DNA of 64,000 nucleotides from Marinobacter mangrovi. Lineage in GTDB: Bacteria; Pseudomonadota; Gammaproteobacteria; Pseudomonadales; Oleiphilaceae. Under the pieces are notes generated by a model that ran no database searches, was not told where the DNA came from, and saw only the letters and a list, made by a program, of their open reading frames with translations. Below are positions 8,132 through 17,408 of this stretch, piece after piece. The stretch covers positions 186,001 to 250,000 of the forward strand of contig NZ_JAERVO010000003.1 in NCBI RefSeq assembly GCF_016798325.1. The letters are read 5' to 3'. Every line of letters begins with the position of its first letter. Positions within the stretch are counted from its first letter, which is position 1. The translations under genes were made by a program, and so were the position numbers.

Positions 8132-8479
8132 ATGAGTATGACCTGCATCATCCGCTATGAAATCGATCCGTTCCAGCGGGAAGCCTTTCGCCAGTATGCC
8201 GAAAACTGGGGTCAGATCATTCCCCGTTGCGGCGGCCATCTGGTGGGCTACTTCCTGCCCCATGAAGGCACCAATAACGTGGCCTGGGGCCTGATTGCCT
8301 TCGACAGCCTGGCGGCCTATGAAACCTATCGCGTGCGACTGAAAACCGATGAGATGGGGCGCGCCAATTTTGCCATCGCGCAGGAGCTTCGATTCATCGT
8401 AAAAGAAGAACGTACCTTTGTGGAGACCGTTGAAGGTACGCTGGGTATTCCGGCACAACTCCCGGGAGAGAGCCAATGA
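8132..8479 (+). CDS. NIPSNAP family protein
   Basis: A 115-residue dimeric alpha/beta-barrel (ferredoxin-like) protein of the NIPSNAP family. The segments [21 protein letters not shown] and [15 protein letters not shown] fit the family. It overlaps the following ABM-domain gene by 4 bp (ATGA), so the products may work together. Bacterial NIPSNAP function is poorly known; a small-molecule or haem-related role is only a guess. Confidence 0.75.
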   Translation: MSMTCIIRYEIDPFQREAFRQYAENWGQIIPRCGGHLVGYFLPHEGTNNVAWGLIAFDSLAAYETYRVRLKTDEMGRANFAIAQELRFIVKEERTFVETVEGTLGIPAQLPGESQ

Positions 8480-8817
8480 TTGCCGTCATCTTTGAAGTCA
8501 TGCCCCATGCCGAACACCGGCAGGCTTATCTGGATACCGCCGCCGCCCTGCGGTCTCATCTCGAAACCATCGACGGCTTCGTGTCGGTGGAGCGCTTCGA
8601 GAGCCTGACCCAACCCGGCAAATTGCTGTCGCTGTCCTTTTGGCGGGATGAGGAGGCCGTCAAGCAGTGGCGCAACCTGGACGTCCACCGCTCCGCACAG
8701 CGCCGCGGGCGGGGTCGCTATTTTGCGGACTACCGGTTGCGGGTGGCCGGCGTTATCCGGGATTACGGGATGACCGAAAGGGACGAGGCGCCGGGCGATT
8801 CCCGGCAGGTACATTAA
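8476..8817 (+). CDS. Antibiotic biosynthesis monooxygenase (ABM) domain protein
   Basis: A 113-residue protein with the ABM fold. Features are [19 protein letters not shown], the [31 protein letters not shown] core, and a [13 protein letters not shown] end. ABM proteins act as cofactor-free monooxygenases or haem-degrading enzymes; the catalytic activity here is unknown. It is co-translated with the NIPSNAP gene through an ATGA overlap and probably under the divergent ArsR regulator. Confidence 0.75.
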   Translation: MIAVIFEVMPHAEHRQAYLDTAAALRSHLETIDGFVSVERFESLTQPGKLLSLSFWRDEEAVKQWRNLDVHRSAQRRGRGRYFADYRLRVAGVIRDYGMTERDEAPGDSRQVH

Positions 8818-8833
8818 GTGGATTAAGTCCGTA

Positions 8834-9226
8834 CTAATGTCTCGACGTCCCCGAGCGCACCAGCACCCAAAAGGCCAGGGCTGCCATGGCCAGCTCCAGC
8901 ATCAGGTAAGTGACCATGGTCTGACTGGCCACGCCGTCGATGACCAGTCCGACGCTTCGCCCGCCGGCCATGCCCAGCATCAGGATGACCACACCCAAAA
9001 CGCCAAGCCGCAGCGTTTCCGTTTTCAGGGTCAGGATTAACAGCACGATTCCGATACCCAGGGACATGCCACCATAAGTCGCGCGCATGTCGGTCAGGCC
9101 AGTCGCCGAGGCTGGGATTTCACCGGTAACCATCCTGGATAGCGTTTCAGGCAATACGATGAATGCGATGCCATAAAGAGCGAATATGGCGGCATTCAAA
9201 CGAACCAGCAGGGCATCAAGCGTCAT
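8834..9226 (-). CDS. DUF4345-type small integral membrane protein
   Basis: A 130-residue protein with four predicted membrane helices: about residues 8-28, 52-70, 75-92 and 105-123. The early TDMRATYGGMSLGIG segment recalls DUF4345. Function unknown. It is convergent with the ABM gene and upstream of nothing on its strand; no strong ribosome site is visible before ATG 9226. Confidence 0.65.
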   Translation of the reverse strand: MTLDALLVRLNAAIFALYGIAFIVLPETLSRMVTGEIPASATGLTDMRATYGGMSLGIGIVLLILTLKTETLRLGVLGVVILMLGMAGGRSVGLVIDGVASQTMVTYLMLELAMAALAFWVLVRSGTSRH

Positions 9227-9269
9227 ACAGTCAGTCTTCTTTTTCTATGGGCCATCACCGGTGGCAGCG

Positions 9270-9740
9270 TCAATTGGGCGCATCCTCACAAAACCGCTTC
9301 AACTGCTGCAACACGTGCGCCCAGGCGAAGTTGTTGAAGCCCAGGAACTCGCTGCGCTCGTCGTAGTCGGTCTGGAAAAAATTCAGCGTGCACAGGCGGG
9401 TGGAGTCGAAACCGGGATAGGCGCGCAGCACCCGGGTGGCGGGGGTTTCGGCTTCGGTGATTTCAAAGATGAAGTGCGTGCCCGTCCAGGCGGACGCCGG
9501 GCTGCTCGGCGGGTGGCGGCTGATGCACTCCCATTCCACCCATTGATCCCGCACATCCACGACCACACGCATCTGGACCACGCCGTGCTCGGGCCCGGGA
9601 TCGTGCTCCAGTATCACCCCGTTTGGCGTATGCTGCACCGTCTGCCGGTCCCACCATTCGCCGATCAGTTCCGGGTCGGTGAGGGCTTTGTAAATAAGGC
9701 GCGGGGGCGCTTCTATGGCGAGCTGGTGATGAACCTTCAT
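9270..9740 (-). CDS. SRPBCC/AHSA1 domain protein
   Basis: A 156-residue START-like (SRPBCC) protein of the AHSA1 type. The opening is IEAPPRLIYKALTDPELIGEWW, and the ending FNNFAWAHVLQQLKRFCE is the typical C-terminal helix. These proteins form a hydrophobic ligand pocket; the ligand is unknown. ATG 9740 is preceded by GGGAGG. It is probably a single-gene unit. Confidence 0.75.
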   Translation of the reverse strand: MKVHHQLAIEAPPRLIYKALTDPELIGEWWDRQTVQHTPNGVILEHDPGPEHGVVQMRVVVDVRDQWVEWECISRHPPSSPASAWTGTHFIFEITEAETPATRVLRAYPGFDSTRLCTLNFFQTDYDERSEFLGFNNFAWAHVLQQLKRFCEDAPN

Positions 9741-9833
9741 GACCTCCCATTCCTCCTGGATGGCCTGATCACCGGTTCTGCCCAGGCTTTTCGACTGCTC
9801 ACCGAAAAGCCGTTTGTCGCCAGCTCGCGTGTG

Positions 9834-10214
9834 TCACTGAATCCAGAAACCGGCAATGTCATCGTCCCGCAGCGCCATCTTGATCAGGTTGTCGTCTTTC
9901 TTCTCACTGTAGACAATCTTCCACAGGTATACCTTCAAACCGGCCTGATTCAGCGTGCCCAGGTAGGTCGTCTCGTAACCCGCCTGCAACGGACCGCCCA
10001 GGGCCTGTGCGACCGAATGGAACTGTTCTTTCTCCAGGGTCTGGCGGAAGTGCGCGTCGGCATGTTCGACGAAACCGGCGTAATCGTCGGCCGCGATGGC
10101 TTTTAACTGGCCATCGAGCAAGGCCTCTGTGGCGGCACTGGGCCGGCCGTCAGCAAGCGCACCGAACGAGACGAGCGCGAGGGCCAGGACGGCGATGCGG
10201 AATGAACGAATCAT
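9834..10214 (-). CDS. Small secreted protein of unknown function
   Basis: A 126-residue protein with a clear signal peptide (hydrophobic residues 6-20, cleavage near SFGALA-DG) and GGAGAT before ATG 10214. The mature part resembles small NTF2-like or DUF3887/DUF4878 proteins: a helix with AIAADDYAGFVEHAD and a strand YETTYLGTL. It is probably periplasmic. No function can be assigned. Confidence 0.6.
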   Translation of the reverse strand: MIRSFRIAVLALALVSFGALADGRPSAATEALLDGQLKAIAADDYAGFVEHADAHFRQTLEKEQFHSVAQALGGPLQAGYETTYLGTLNQAGLKVYLWKIVYSEKKDDNLIKMALRDDDIAGFWIQ

Positions 10215-10293
10215 AGTCAGGAATCTCCTTTTCCGTTAGTCAATACCGAGACGACGGCCCCGGTTCTCCGATCACCTTAAACCAGACGGGGCA

Positions 10294-12183
10294 CTAAATC
10301 CCCAACTGCAGCCCGATCTCGATCACCCGTCCCGCCGGAATCCGGTACAGCGAGGTCTCATGCAAGGTGTTGCGGACCATGAAGGCAAACATCCGGTCCC
10401 GCCAGGCCATCATACCGTCCTTCTTGCGGTCGGCGATGACCGAGGTGCGCCCCACGAAATAGGTGGTTTCGTTCAGGTCGATCGGCAGATTACGGTGCTC
10501 GATGCAGTAGGCCAGGTCCGACGGAATGTTGAAGCCCTGCATGAACCCGTAATTCAGGATGACCTCATAAAGTCCCTGGCCGCAATCCTTGATCTCCCAG
10601 CGCTCATCGTTGGACACCCGCGGATCCCGCGTCACGTTCACATGCACGATCACGATCTTCTCATGCAGCAGTTTATTGAGGTTCAGCAGCTGCATCATCG
10701 ACCGGGGCACTTCCTCGGCCCGCGCCGTAAAGAACACCCCGGTGCCGGGCACACGGTGGGGCGGATCGTGTTCCAGCCGGCCCAGCAGTGTCTCGACGGA
10801 AACCGTGTTCGCCTCGTAGGATTGCACCAGCAATTCGCTGCCGCGCCGCCAGGTGACGATCACGGTGAAAATCGCCGCCCCCATCGCCACCGGGAACCAG
10901 CCGCCGCGGGGAATGGTTTCCGCATTGGCGCTCAGGAACGCCACGTCCACGCTCAGGAACACCAGCAGGAAGAAGCTTGCCTTGGCCAGGCTCCAGCCGC
11001 CGCGTTCCCGGGCCACATTGAAGGCGAGAATGGTCGTCACCAGCATGGTGGCGTTCACGCTGACGCCATAGGCAGCGGCCAACCCTTCGGAAGACTGGAA
11101 GGTCACCACCAGCGCCAGGGCGGCCGCCATCAGCAGCCAGTTAATGCCCGGCATGTAGATCTGGCCGTGGGAGTGTTCGGACGTCTGGTGCACCTGCAAC
11201 CGCGGCACGAAACCCAGTTGCACGGCCTGTCGGGTCAACGAGAAGGCGCCGGTGATCACCGCCTGGGAAGCGATGATGGTTGCCGCCGTCGATAGCCCCA
11301 CCAACGGGAACAACGCCCAGTCCGGCGCCAGATGGAAGAAGGGCTGCAGCGTGCCTTCAGGCTTGTCCAACAGCAACGCGCCCTGGCCAAAGTAGTTCAG
11401 CAGCAGGGCCGGCAGCACAAAACCGAACCAGACCACCCGGATCGGCGTCGGCCCGAAATGCCCCAGGTCCGCGTAGAGCGCTTCGCCACCGGTCACCACC
11501 AGGAACACACCGATCAACACCAGGAAACCGGGCAGCCGGTTTTCGATCATGAACTGGACCGCGTACCAGGGCACCACGGCCTTCAGGACTTCCGGGTGCG
11601 CCACGATGCTGTTGATACCCAACACCGCCAGCGTCAGGAACCAGGCCACCATGATTGGCCCGAACAGCGTGCCCACCTTGGCGGTACCGTGCTTTTGCAC
11701 CGCAAACAGGATCACGAGGATGGTGACCGTGATCGGCAGCACGTAGCTCTCCAGCGACGGCGCCGCCACCTCCAAACCTTCCACGGCACTGAGCACGGAG
11801 ATCGCCGGTGTCAGCATGGTGCCGCCATACAGCAGCCCGGCCCCGAACAGGCCCAGCAACACCAGCGTGCGGCGGGAACGGCTCTCCTGATTACGATCCG
11901 GCCGCAACAGGGCGAGCAGTGCGAAAATCCCGCCCTCGCCGTGGTTGTTGGCGCGCAGGATAAACACCATGTATTTCAGGGAGATCACAATGATCAGCGC
12001 CCAGAAAATCAGCGACAGGATGCCGAGAATATTGGCCTCGGTGATGGGGACCGGGCTCACCCCGCGAAAACATTCACGCAGCGCATAGATCGGGCTGGTG
12101 CCGATATCGCCATAGACGATCCCCAGCACCGCCAGCCCGACCGCCGCGCGGCCGGGCTTCGCAGCCTCTCCGGATTCAGCCAT
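10294..12183 (-). CDS. kup: Low-affinity potassium transporter Kup
   Basis: A 629-residue KUP/HAK/KT potassium-proton symporter, the usual length for the family. The N-terminus has GIVYGDIGTSPIYALRECF, and about 12 membrane helices (residues 15-450) carry NNHGEGGIFALLALL and GGEALYADLGHFG. A cytoplasmic C-terminal domain of about 170 residues ends in EIGLQLGI. It mediates inner-membrane K+ uptake. It is monocistronic and divergent from the diguanylate cyclase gene. Confidence 0.95.
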   Translation of the reverse strand: MAESGEAAKPGRAAVGLAVLGIVYGDIGTSPIYALRECFRGVSPVPITEANILGILSLIFWALIIVISLKYMVFILRANNHGEGGIFALLALLRPDRNQESRSRRTLVLLGLFGAGLLYGGTMLTPAISVLSAVEGLEVAAPSLESYVLPITVTILVILFAVQKHGTAKVGTLFGPIMVAWFLTLAVLGINSIVAHPEVLKAVVPWYAVQFMIENRLPGFLVLIGVFLVVTGGEALYADLGHFGPTPIRVVWFGFVLPALLLNYFGQGALLLDKPEGTLQPFFHLAPDWALFPLVGLSTAATIIASQAVITGAFSLTRQAVQLGFVPRLQVHQTSEHSHGQIYMPGINWLLMAAALALVVTFQSSEGLAAAYGVSVNATMLVTTILAFNVARERGGWSLAKASFFLLVFLSVDVAFLSANAETIPRGGWFPVAMGAAIFTVIVTWRRGSELLVQSYEANTVSVETLLGRLEHDPPHRVPGTGVFFTARAEEVPRSMMQLLNLNKLLHEKIVIVHVNVTRDPRVSNDERWEIKDCGQGLYEVILNYGFMQGFNIPSDLAYCIEHRNLPIDLNETTYFVGRTSVIADRKKDGMMAWRDRMFAFMVRNTLHETSLYRIPAGRVIEIGLQLGI

Positions 12184-12418
12184 GCTCAGTCCTTGTGATA
12201 CGAGAAGGTCGCCGGGGCTGATGCCCCCGGAATGCTTCTATAGCGTAGCAGTCGCCAGCACAGGTGATCGATCCGCAACATGACCGGATGGACCGGCCCC
12301 ACCGAAAGATCCGGTTCTCATCTTTTCCAGCGACTGAGGCTATACTGTTCAGCGGCCGGAATCAGACCGCTGGCCACCGGGGGACGCGGGTTGTCCCGCA
12401 GTAACGAGGATGTCCCCT

Positions 12419-13750
12419 ATGATGACGTTGACCCTGAGGGCCAAGGTGCTCGCTGCGCTGTTGCTGAGCAGCCTGGGCGCCGTGCTGGTGGTGGCCCTGG
12501 TCACACCCTGGCTGATGGAACACCGATTCCTGGGCCAGGCCCGCAACACACACTTCGACCACTTTACCCACCTGATCGAGCGCTACCAGCAGATGCCCGG
12601 GGCGTTGCCCTGGGGCAGTCGCGATGCCGCGCTGGATCTGTACCACCGTATTATCGAAGTGGACAAGGCCAGGCACTCACAACGCCAGGCACAGGGCCCA
12701 GCCGGTCGAAGGCCGCCGCCAGGCTTTCCGCCCCCGCCCGGTTTCGGGCCACCCGGCCGGCAACAGGGCGACCCCTTTGCCTCACAGGACATGCGATTCG
12801 TGCTGGCCGACACTGAAGGCTACGTCTTCCATCCGTTCTTCGACTACCAGGCCGGCCAGAAGCTGACCTGGCTGGAGCGCCTGCGGGCCGATGAGTTGAC
12901 GCTCAACGGCCAACCGGTGGGCTACGCGTTGGCCGCCGGCACGGCACCGGAGACCGGCCTCGACGACAGCTACCGCACGCTGCTTTACCAGAGCCTCGCC
13001 GTCGCCGGCGGTGTCGCGCTGGTGCTCTCGTTCCTGGTGGCGTTTTTCCTGACCCGGCCGATGCTGCGCCAGTTGCGTCACCTGAGCAACGCCGTCCACG
13101 GAATGGAACCGGGTACCCGGAGCGAGCCGATCACCGTCTCAGGCCGGGATGAAATCGCCACACTGGCCCACGCCTTCAACCGGATGAGCGACGATCTCAC
13201 TGACCAGTACCAGGCCCTGCAGTCCTCCAACGCCACCATCGCCCGGCAGGCCCAGACCCTGGAAAAGCTGAGCTACACCGATGAGCTGACCGGCCTGTAC
13301 AACCGCCGCTACTTCAACGAACAGTTCGACCATTGGTTCGGCGAGTGCCGGCGCGAGGGGCGCCAGCTGGCCCTGATCATCATCGACGTCGACCACTTCA
13401 AACGCATCAACGACAACTTCTCCCACCAGACCGGCGACGCCGTGCTGCAACAGATCGCCCGCCTGCTGCGCGAGTGTGTGCGCAGCCACGACATCCTGGC
13501 CCGCTTCGGTGGGGAAGAGCTGATCCTGCTGATGCCGGACACGTCTTTGGAGAAGGCGGAAGAGATTGCCGAACGCATGCGCCGGCATATCGAAGAGCAC
13601 AGCTGGCACCAGATCGCCGTCGGCCTGCAGGTCACCGCCAGCTTTGGCCTGACCAGCCTGCAGACCACGCAGCACGACATGCTGCGGATCGCCGACGAAC
13701 AGCTTTACCGGGCCAAGGAAGGTGGCCGTAATAGCGTTTGCGTGGCCTGA
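12419..13750 (+). CDS. Membrane diguanylate cyclase (HAMP-GGDEF)
   Basis: A 443-residue protein. It has a membrane helix (about residues 8-30), then a periplasmic domain of about 160 residues with a Pro/Gly-rich insert. A second helix (about 185-208), a HAMP linker (about 210-265), a short coiled coil and a GGDEF domain follow. The catalytic motif reads FGGEEL, a GGEEF variant with Leu last, and the substrate segment DVDHFKRINDNF is intact, so c-di-GMP synthesis is likely. ATG 12419 is chosen because CGAGGA lies 9-14 bases upstream; ATG 12410 is an alternative. The signal sensed is unknown. Confidence 0.85.
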   Translation: MMTLTLRAKVLAALLLSSLGAVLVVALVTPWLMEHRFLGQARNTHFDHFTHLIERYQQMPGALPWGSRDAALDLYHRIIEVDKARHSQRQAQGPAGRRPPPGFPPPPGFGPPGRQQGDPFASQDMRFVLADTEGYVFHPFFDYQAGQKLTWLERLRADELTLNGQPVGYALAAGTAPETGLDDSYRTLLYQSLAVAGGVALVLSFLVAFFLTRPMLRQLRHLSNAVHGMEPGTRSEPITVSGRDEIATLAHAFNRMSDDLTDQYQALQSSNATIARQAQTLEKLSYTDELTGLYNRRYFNEQFDHWFGECRREGRQLALIIIDVDHFKRINDNFSHQTGDAVLQQIARLLRECVRSHDILARFGGEELILLMPDTSLEKAEEIAERMRRHIEEHSWHQIAVGLQVTASFGLTSLQTTQHDMLRIADEQLYRAKEGGRNSVCVA

Positions 13751-13771
13751 CGGCCGATTCGGCCCGGAACG

Positions 13772-14512
13772 TCATTTGCCTTTAGCAAAGAAGGTCTCGT
13801 GCTTGCGGAACGGGCCGGTGTTGTTTGTGGGCTCAAAGGCACGTAACCCGTCGACATGGCTCAGTTCTTCCACCATCTGGCGGTTGAACGGGGAGTTGGT
13901 TTTGTCGGCAATGAAATCGTGCCAGTCGACCCAGCGAGCCTCGGCAATTTCCTCCGGATCCTGGATCGCGATGTCTTCGGTTAACGGCGCCAACCGACAC
14001 ACGAAATAGACGTTCGACTTGCCGAACCGGAACGGGTGGCGGGTCGTGAAGCCCACAATCGAGAGAAAGCGGGCCCGAATACCGGTCTCTTCCCAGACTT
14101 CCCGCACCACGGAATCCTCAATCCGCTCCCCCAGCTCCACATGCCCACCGGGCAGCTTGAAGCCGGTCATGCCCTGTTCCCGGATCACCAGGATCTGGCC
14201 CCGATCGTTGGTGATGATCGCCCCGGCTCCCACCGTGTGGGTCGGGATAAACGGCACGAAAGTTGTCGTCGGCGCCTTCAGTATCAGCGTCAGCTCATCT
14301 TCCTGACAGTTATGGAACACGAACCCCAGCTCCGTCGCCACCGCGATCAGGTGCGAACGTCGGATCGACAGCGTCAGCCAGACGATGTTCTTCGACTCAC
14401 GGCGCGAGAACGTCACGATCTCCTGCAGGGCGTCGCGAAACGCCCCGGTTTCAGCGGGCATGGCGTCGGATTGGATGATGACGCCGTTGAAGGGGTCGAG
14501 TTCGAACGTCAA
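13772..14512 (-). CDS. Nudix hydrolase (NUDT6-like, with pre-Nudix domain)
   Basis: 246 residues. A complete Nudix box is present (G-x5-E-x7-REVWEETG, from GGHVELGERIEDSV, about residues 130-152), so it should hydrolyse nucleoside-diphosphate-linked substrates using Mg2+. The first 95 residues match the pre-Nudix domain of NUDT6-like proteins (LTFELDPFNGVIIQ). A TTG start at 14512 is proposed: AAGGT lies 6 bases upstream, the pre-Nudix domain begins there, and the longer open frame to 14707 runs across the TetR operators. The substrate is unknown. Confidence 0.75.
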   Translation of the reverse strand: MTFELDPFNGVIIQSDAMPAETGAFRDALQEIVTFSRRESKNIVWLTLSIRRSHLIAVATELGFVFHNCQEDELTLILKAPTTTFVPFIPTHTVGAGAIITNDRGQILVIREQGMTGFKLPGGHVELGERIEDSVVREVWEETGIRARFLSIVGFTTRHPFRFGKSNVYFVCRLAPLTEDIAIQDPEEIAEARWVDWHDFIADKTNSPFNRQMVEELSHVDGLRAFEPTNNTGPFRKHETFFAKGK

Positions 14513-14679
14513 AGCGTTACCTTGCGATGTAATGAGACAGTGAAAGCGTGCGGTGGCCGACCGCGATGGAGACGAATTCAGAGTCTGCGAGGCGGCCAAC
14601 GCCTTCGACTGTAGCGAAAACCAACCGCTCAAGCCATGACGAGCGGTAAGCCCCTGACAACCACCCTCGGTCGTCAAGA

Positions 14680-14761
14680 TACCCAGATTGGGCACAACCA
14701 TACCCAAATTGGGTAAACAGCATCACCATTGACACAGGTAAAACGATCACTTTACCCTGTC
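14680..14761. promoter_or_regulatory. TetR operator pair and promoter region
   Basis: Two near-identical 15-bp palindromes, TACCCAGATTGGGCA (14680-14694) and TACCCAAATTGGGTA (14701-14715), start 21 bp apart. The second is perfect with a one-base centre. A consensus -35 TTGACA lies at 14729-14734. An imperfect inverted repeat (14731-14742 / 14751-14761) reaches to 4 bases before the TetR start. The arrangement suggests autoregulation of the TetR-MFS pair. Confidence 0.6.
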
Positions 14762-14765
14762 AAAC

Positions 14766-15293
14766 ATGGATATTAAGACAAAGCTCATCACAGCCGCCGA
14801 ACAACTCTTCGATCGACACGGGTTCACCGCCACCGGGATGGACCGGCTGACGAAGGCCGCCGGGTTTTCGAGTCGGACGGTCTACAAGCATGTCGGCAGC
14901 AAGGCCGCACTCTCGGCCCTGGTGCTTTCCGAGCGCGAGCGCCGTTTTATGCACTATCTCGACGTTCACAGCGTGGATGCGCTCTTTGCCGCCCTGGAAG
15001 ACTGGGTGCGGGAGGAGGGCTCGCGCGGTTGCCTGTTCCTTCGCGCCTATAGCGAGACCGGGGGCGACACGCCGGAAATTGCCGAGACCGTGACCGCGCA
15101 CAAGGCCGCGTTCAGAAGCCACATTGCCAACGTGGTTGAGCAGGATGTCGGGAAGGCCGGCGGCGACGCATTGACCGACCAGATCCTGGTGCTCTTCGAG
15201 GGCGCCACGGCTGCATCCGTCTATCGGGGGCCGGAAGCCATTGTGGCGGCCCGACAAGCGGCGGCGCTCCTGATCGAACAGGTGCGGCCATGA
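14766..15293 (+). CDS. TetR family transcriptional regulator
   Basis: A 175-residue TetR-type repressor with an N-terminal helix-turn-helix (TATGMDRLTKAAGFSSRTVYKHVGSKAAL, about residues 21-49) and a variable ligand-binding domain. It overlaps the MFS transporter gene by 4 bp (ATGA), so it most likely represses its own operon until the transporter substrate appears. Paired palindromes lie just upstream. Confidence 0.85.
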   Translation: MDIKTKLITAAEQLFDRHGFTATGMDRLTKAAGFSSRTVYKHVGSKAALSALVLSERERRFMHYLDVHSVDALFAALEDWVREEGSRGCLFLRAYSETGGDTPEIAETVTAHKAAFRSHIANVVEQDVGKAGGDALTDQILVLFEGATAASVYRGPEAIVAARQAAALLIEQVRP

Positions 15294-16426
15294 GTCCGGC
15301 ATTACGCCTCGGCATCGTCGGCTTCAGCCTGATTGGCGTCTGCTACGGCTTTGCGCGCTTTGCCTTTGGCCTGTTCCTCCCGGAGATTGATGCCGAACTG
15401 GCGCTCGGCCCCGCCCTCTCGGGTGTCATTTCTGGCGGCTCGTTTCTGGGTTACTGCCTTGCGATTGTCGGGTCGGCCTACCTGACCGAACGGATCGGCG
15501 CGCGGGCCGTCGCCGTCAGTGCCGCTCTGGTGGCGGCCGTGGGCATGGCGGGCATCGCAATGGCACCCAACGCCTTCTGGCTCGCCAGCGCCGTCATGCT
15601 GGCCGGCTCCAGCACCGGTCTGGCCTCCCCACCGATGGCGGCCGCGGTCGCCGCCGCGGTGCGCCGGGACCGGCAGGATAAAACCAATTCGACGATCAAC
15701 GCCGGTACCAGCGTTGGCGTAGCGCTGTCCGGACCGGTCGCCCTGGCGATTGGCGGCCAGTGGCGCTTGGCGTTTGCCGCCTTTGCAGCAGCGGCGCTTG
15801 TACTGGCAATTGCCACCGCTCGCTGTGTGCCCTCGGCCACAAGCCGTTCGGCGACCGCCAGCGTCCTTCCGCCCATCAACGACGACGTCGCCCGACTGAT
15901 TATGGCTGCTTTCATCATGGGCGCCGCCAGCACCGCCATCTGGTCCTTTGGCGGGCAACTGGCCACGCTCCGGCTGGGCTGGGGCACCACCGGCATCGGC
16001 CTGCTCTGGATCGCGATCGGCGCGGCCGGGATCGCCGGGGCCGGGGCCGGTTCGCTGGTTGGACGCTTCGGCATTGACCGGGTCCACTGGGGCTTCCTGG
16101 GCGCCATGGCGGTGAGTATTCTCGCCGTGGGTTCGGGCCTGGCGACACCGGGCACGACAATCGCGGGTGGCGCCCTGTTCGGTGCCGCCTACGTGATGCT
16201 GACCGGGGTCTACCTGATCTGGGGCGTCACGGCCCTGTCAGACCGGCCGGCCACCGGGTTGATGGTTGGATTTCTTACCATCGCTATCGGCCAGACCGCC
16301 GGGGCACCGCTGTTCGGGCTGCTGCTGGACGCGCTCGGCCCCAACGTCGCGGCGATGATCTTTGCCGGTATCGCGATGACCGCGGGGCTGGCCAGGGTCA
16401 ATAGACGGGTGCCTCAGCCGCAGTGA
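15290..16426 (+). CDS. MFS transporter, YbfB/YjiJ-like
   Basis: 378 residues with about 12 predicted membrane helices. The early motif GFSLIGVCYGFARFAFGLFLPEI fits the YbfB/YjiJ branch of the major facilitator superfamily. It is probably an inner-membrane efflux carrier of an unknown small molecule. Translation is coupled to the TetR gene by an ATGA overlap. It is convergent with the hydroxyacid dehydrogenase gene. Confidence 0.8.
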   Translation: MSPALRLGIVGFSLIGVCYGFARFAFGLFLPEIDAELALGPALSGVISGGSFLGYCLAIVGSAYLTERIGARAVAVSAALVAAVGMAGIAMAPNAFWLASAVMLAGSSTGLASPPMAAAVAAAVRRDRQDKTNSTINAGTSVGVALSGPVALAIGGQWRLAFAAFAAAALVLAIATARCVPSATSRSATASVLPPINDDVARLIMAAFIMGAASTAIWSFGGQLATLRLGWGTTGIGLLWIAIGAAGIAGAGAGSLVGRFGIDRVHWGFLGAMAVSILAVGSGLATPGTTIAGGALFGAAYVMLTGVYLIWGVTALSDRPATGLMVGFLTIAIGQTAGAPLFGLLLDALGPNVAAMIFAGIAMTAGLARVNRRVPQPQ

Positions 16427-16437
16427 CCGGAAGCTTC

Positions 16438-17367
16438 TCAGTAGCCCCGAGACGGCATAACCCGATTCAATAACGACCGCCCATCCTTCAGGCGGCGATA
16501 GTTTTCCAAAATCTGTGGAGCGACGGACACCGGATCGGTCAGGCTGGAGCAGTGGGGTGTCAGCCGTATTTTTTCATGGCGCCAGAAGGGATGACTCTCG
16601 GGGAGAGGTTCCTGCCGGAAGACGTCGAGGCGGGCGCCCCGCAACGTGCCCTCGTCGAGCGCGGCCAGCAGGTCGTCGTCGACCAGGTGTTCTCCACGGG
16701 CAACGTTCACCAGACACGCGCCGGCCGGGAGTTTGCGCAGGTTGTCCAGATTGAGAATATCGCGGGTTTCATTCGTCAAGGGCAGCAGACAGACGAGTAC
16801 ATCGGTCTGTGACAGAAAAGCGTCCAGCTGCTCAGATCCGGCATAGGCCGTAATGCCCTCGATCGATTTCGGTGTCCGGGACCAGCCGATTACGTTGAAG
16901 CCCAGCCTCGAAAGACGAATCGCCGAATACTCACCCAACTGCCCCAGGCCCATCATGCCGACCGTCGTGTCGCCAATCGGCCTCGGCGCCCGCGGCTGCC
17001 ACAGCGCCTGTTCCTGCTGGGCTCGGTAGGCAGCGAAGTCCCGGAAGTAAACCATCACCGCCGCGCAGACATACTCGAACATCGACTGCGCCAGTTGCGG
17101 ATCGACCAGTCGAATGACCGGCACGCCTTCAGGCAACTGCGGGTCGCTCAACACATGATCCACGCCGGCCCCCATGGAACAGATGCAACGGAGATTCGGG
17201 TAGTCCCGCAGTACGCCTTCGGGATGATTCCAGCACAGGGCGAAGGTTACGTCGGCTTTGCGGGCCTCGTTGGGATAGACCTGGATGTCGAGCGCCGGAT
17301 CCAGGCTTTTCAGGGCGCTAATCCACGGTTCGGGATCTTTATCGGGGGCAATGATGAGGATCGTCAT
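16438..17367 (-). CDS. ghrA: Glyoxylate/hydroxypyruvate reductase A-like D-2-hydroxyacid dehydrogenase
   Basis: A 309-residue NAD(P)-dependent 2-hydroxyacid dehydrogenase. The Rossmann motif is VGMMGLGQLGEYSAIRL (about residues 140-156), the catalytic Arg region is LVNVARGEHLV, and a late His lies in LTPHCSSLTDP. GhrA enzymes reduce glyoxylate and hydroxypyruvate. ATG 17367 is preceded by AAGGA; the longer frame to 17526 overlaps the LysR gene and lacks family features. It lies 41 bp downstream of the LysR gene on the same strand, so co-transcription is possible. Confidence 0.8.
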   Translation of the reverse strand: MTILIIAPDKDPEPWISALKSLDPALDIQVYPNEARKADVTFALCWNHPEGVLRDYPNLRCICSMGAGVDHVLSDPQLPEGVPVIRLVDPQLAQSMFEYVCAAVMVYFRDFAAYRAQQEQALWQPRAPRPIGDTTVGMMGLGQLGEYSAIRLSRLGFNVIGWSRTPKSIEGITAYAGSEQLDAFLSQTDVLVCLLPLTNETRDILNLDNLRKLPAGACLVNVARGEHLVDDDLLAALDEGTLRGARLDVFRQEPLPESHPFWRHEKIRLTPHCSSLTDPVSVAPQILENYRRLKDGRSLLNRVMPSRGY

Positions 17368-17408
17368 GGGTTCCTTGTCCTTTCCCGGTGTACCGGCCTT
17401 CAAAGGCA

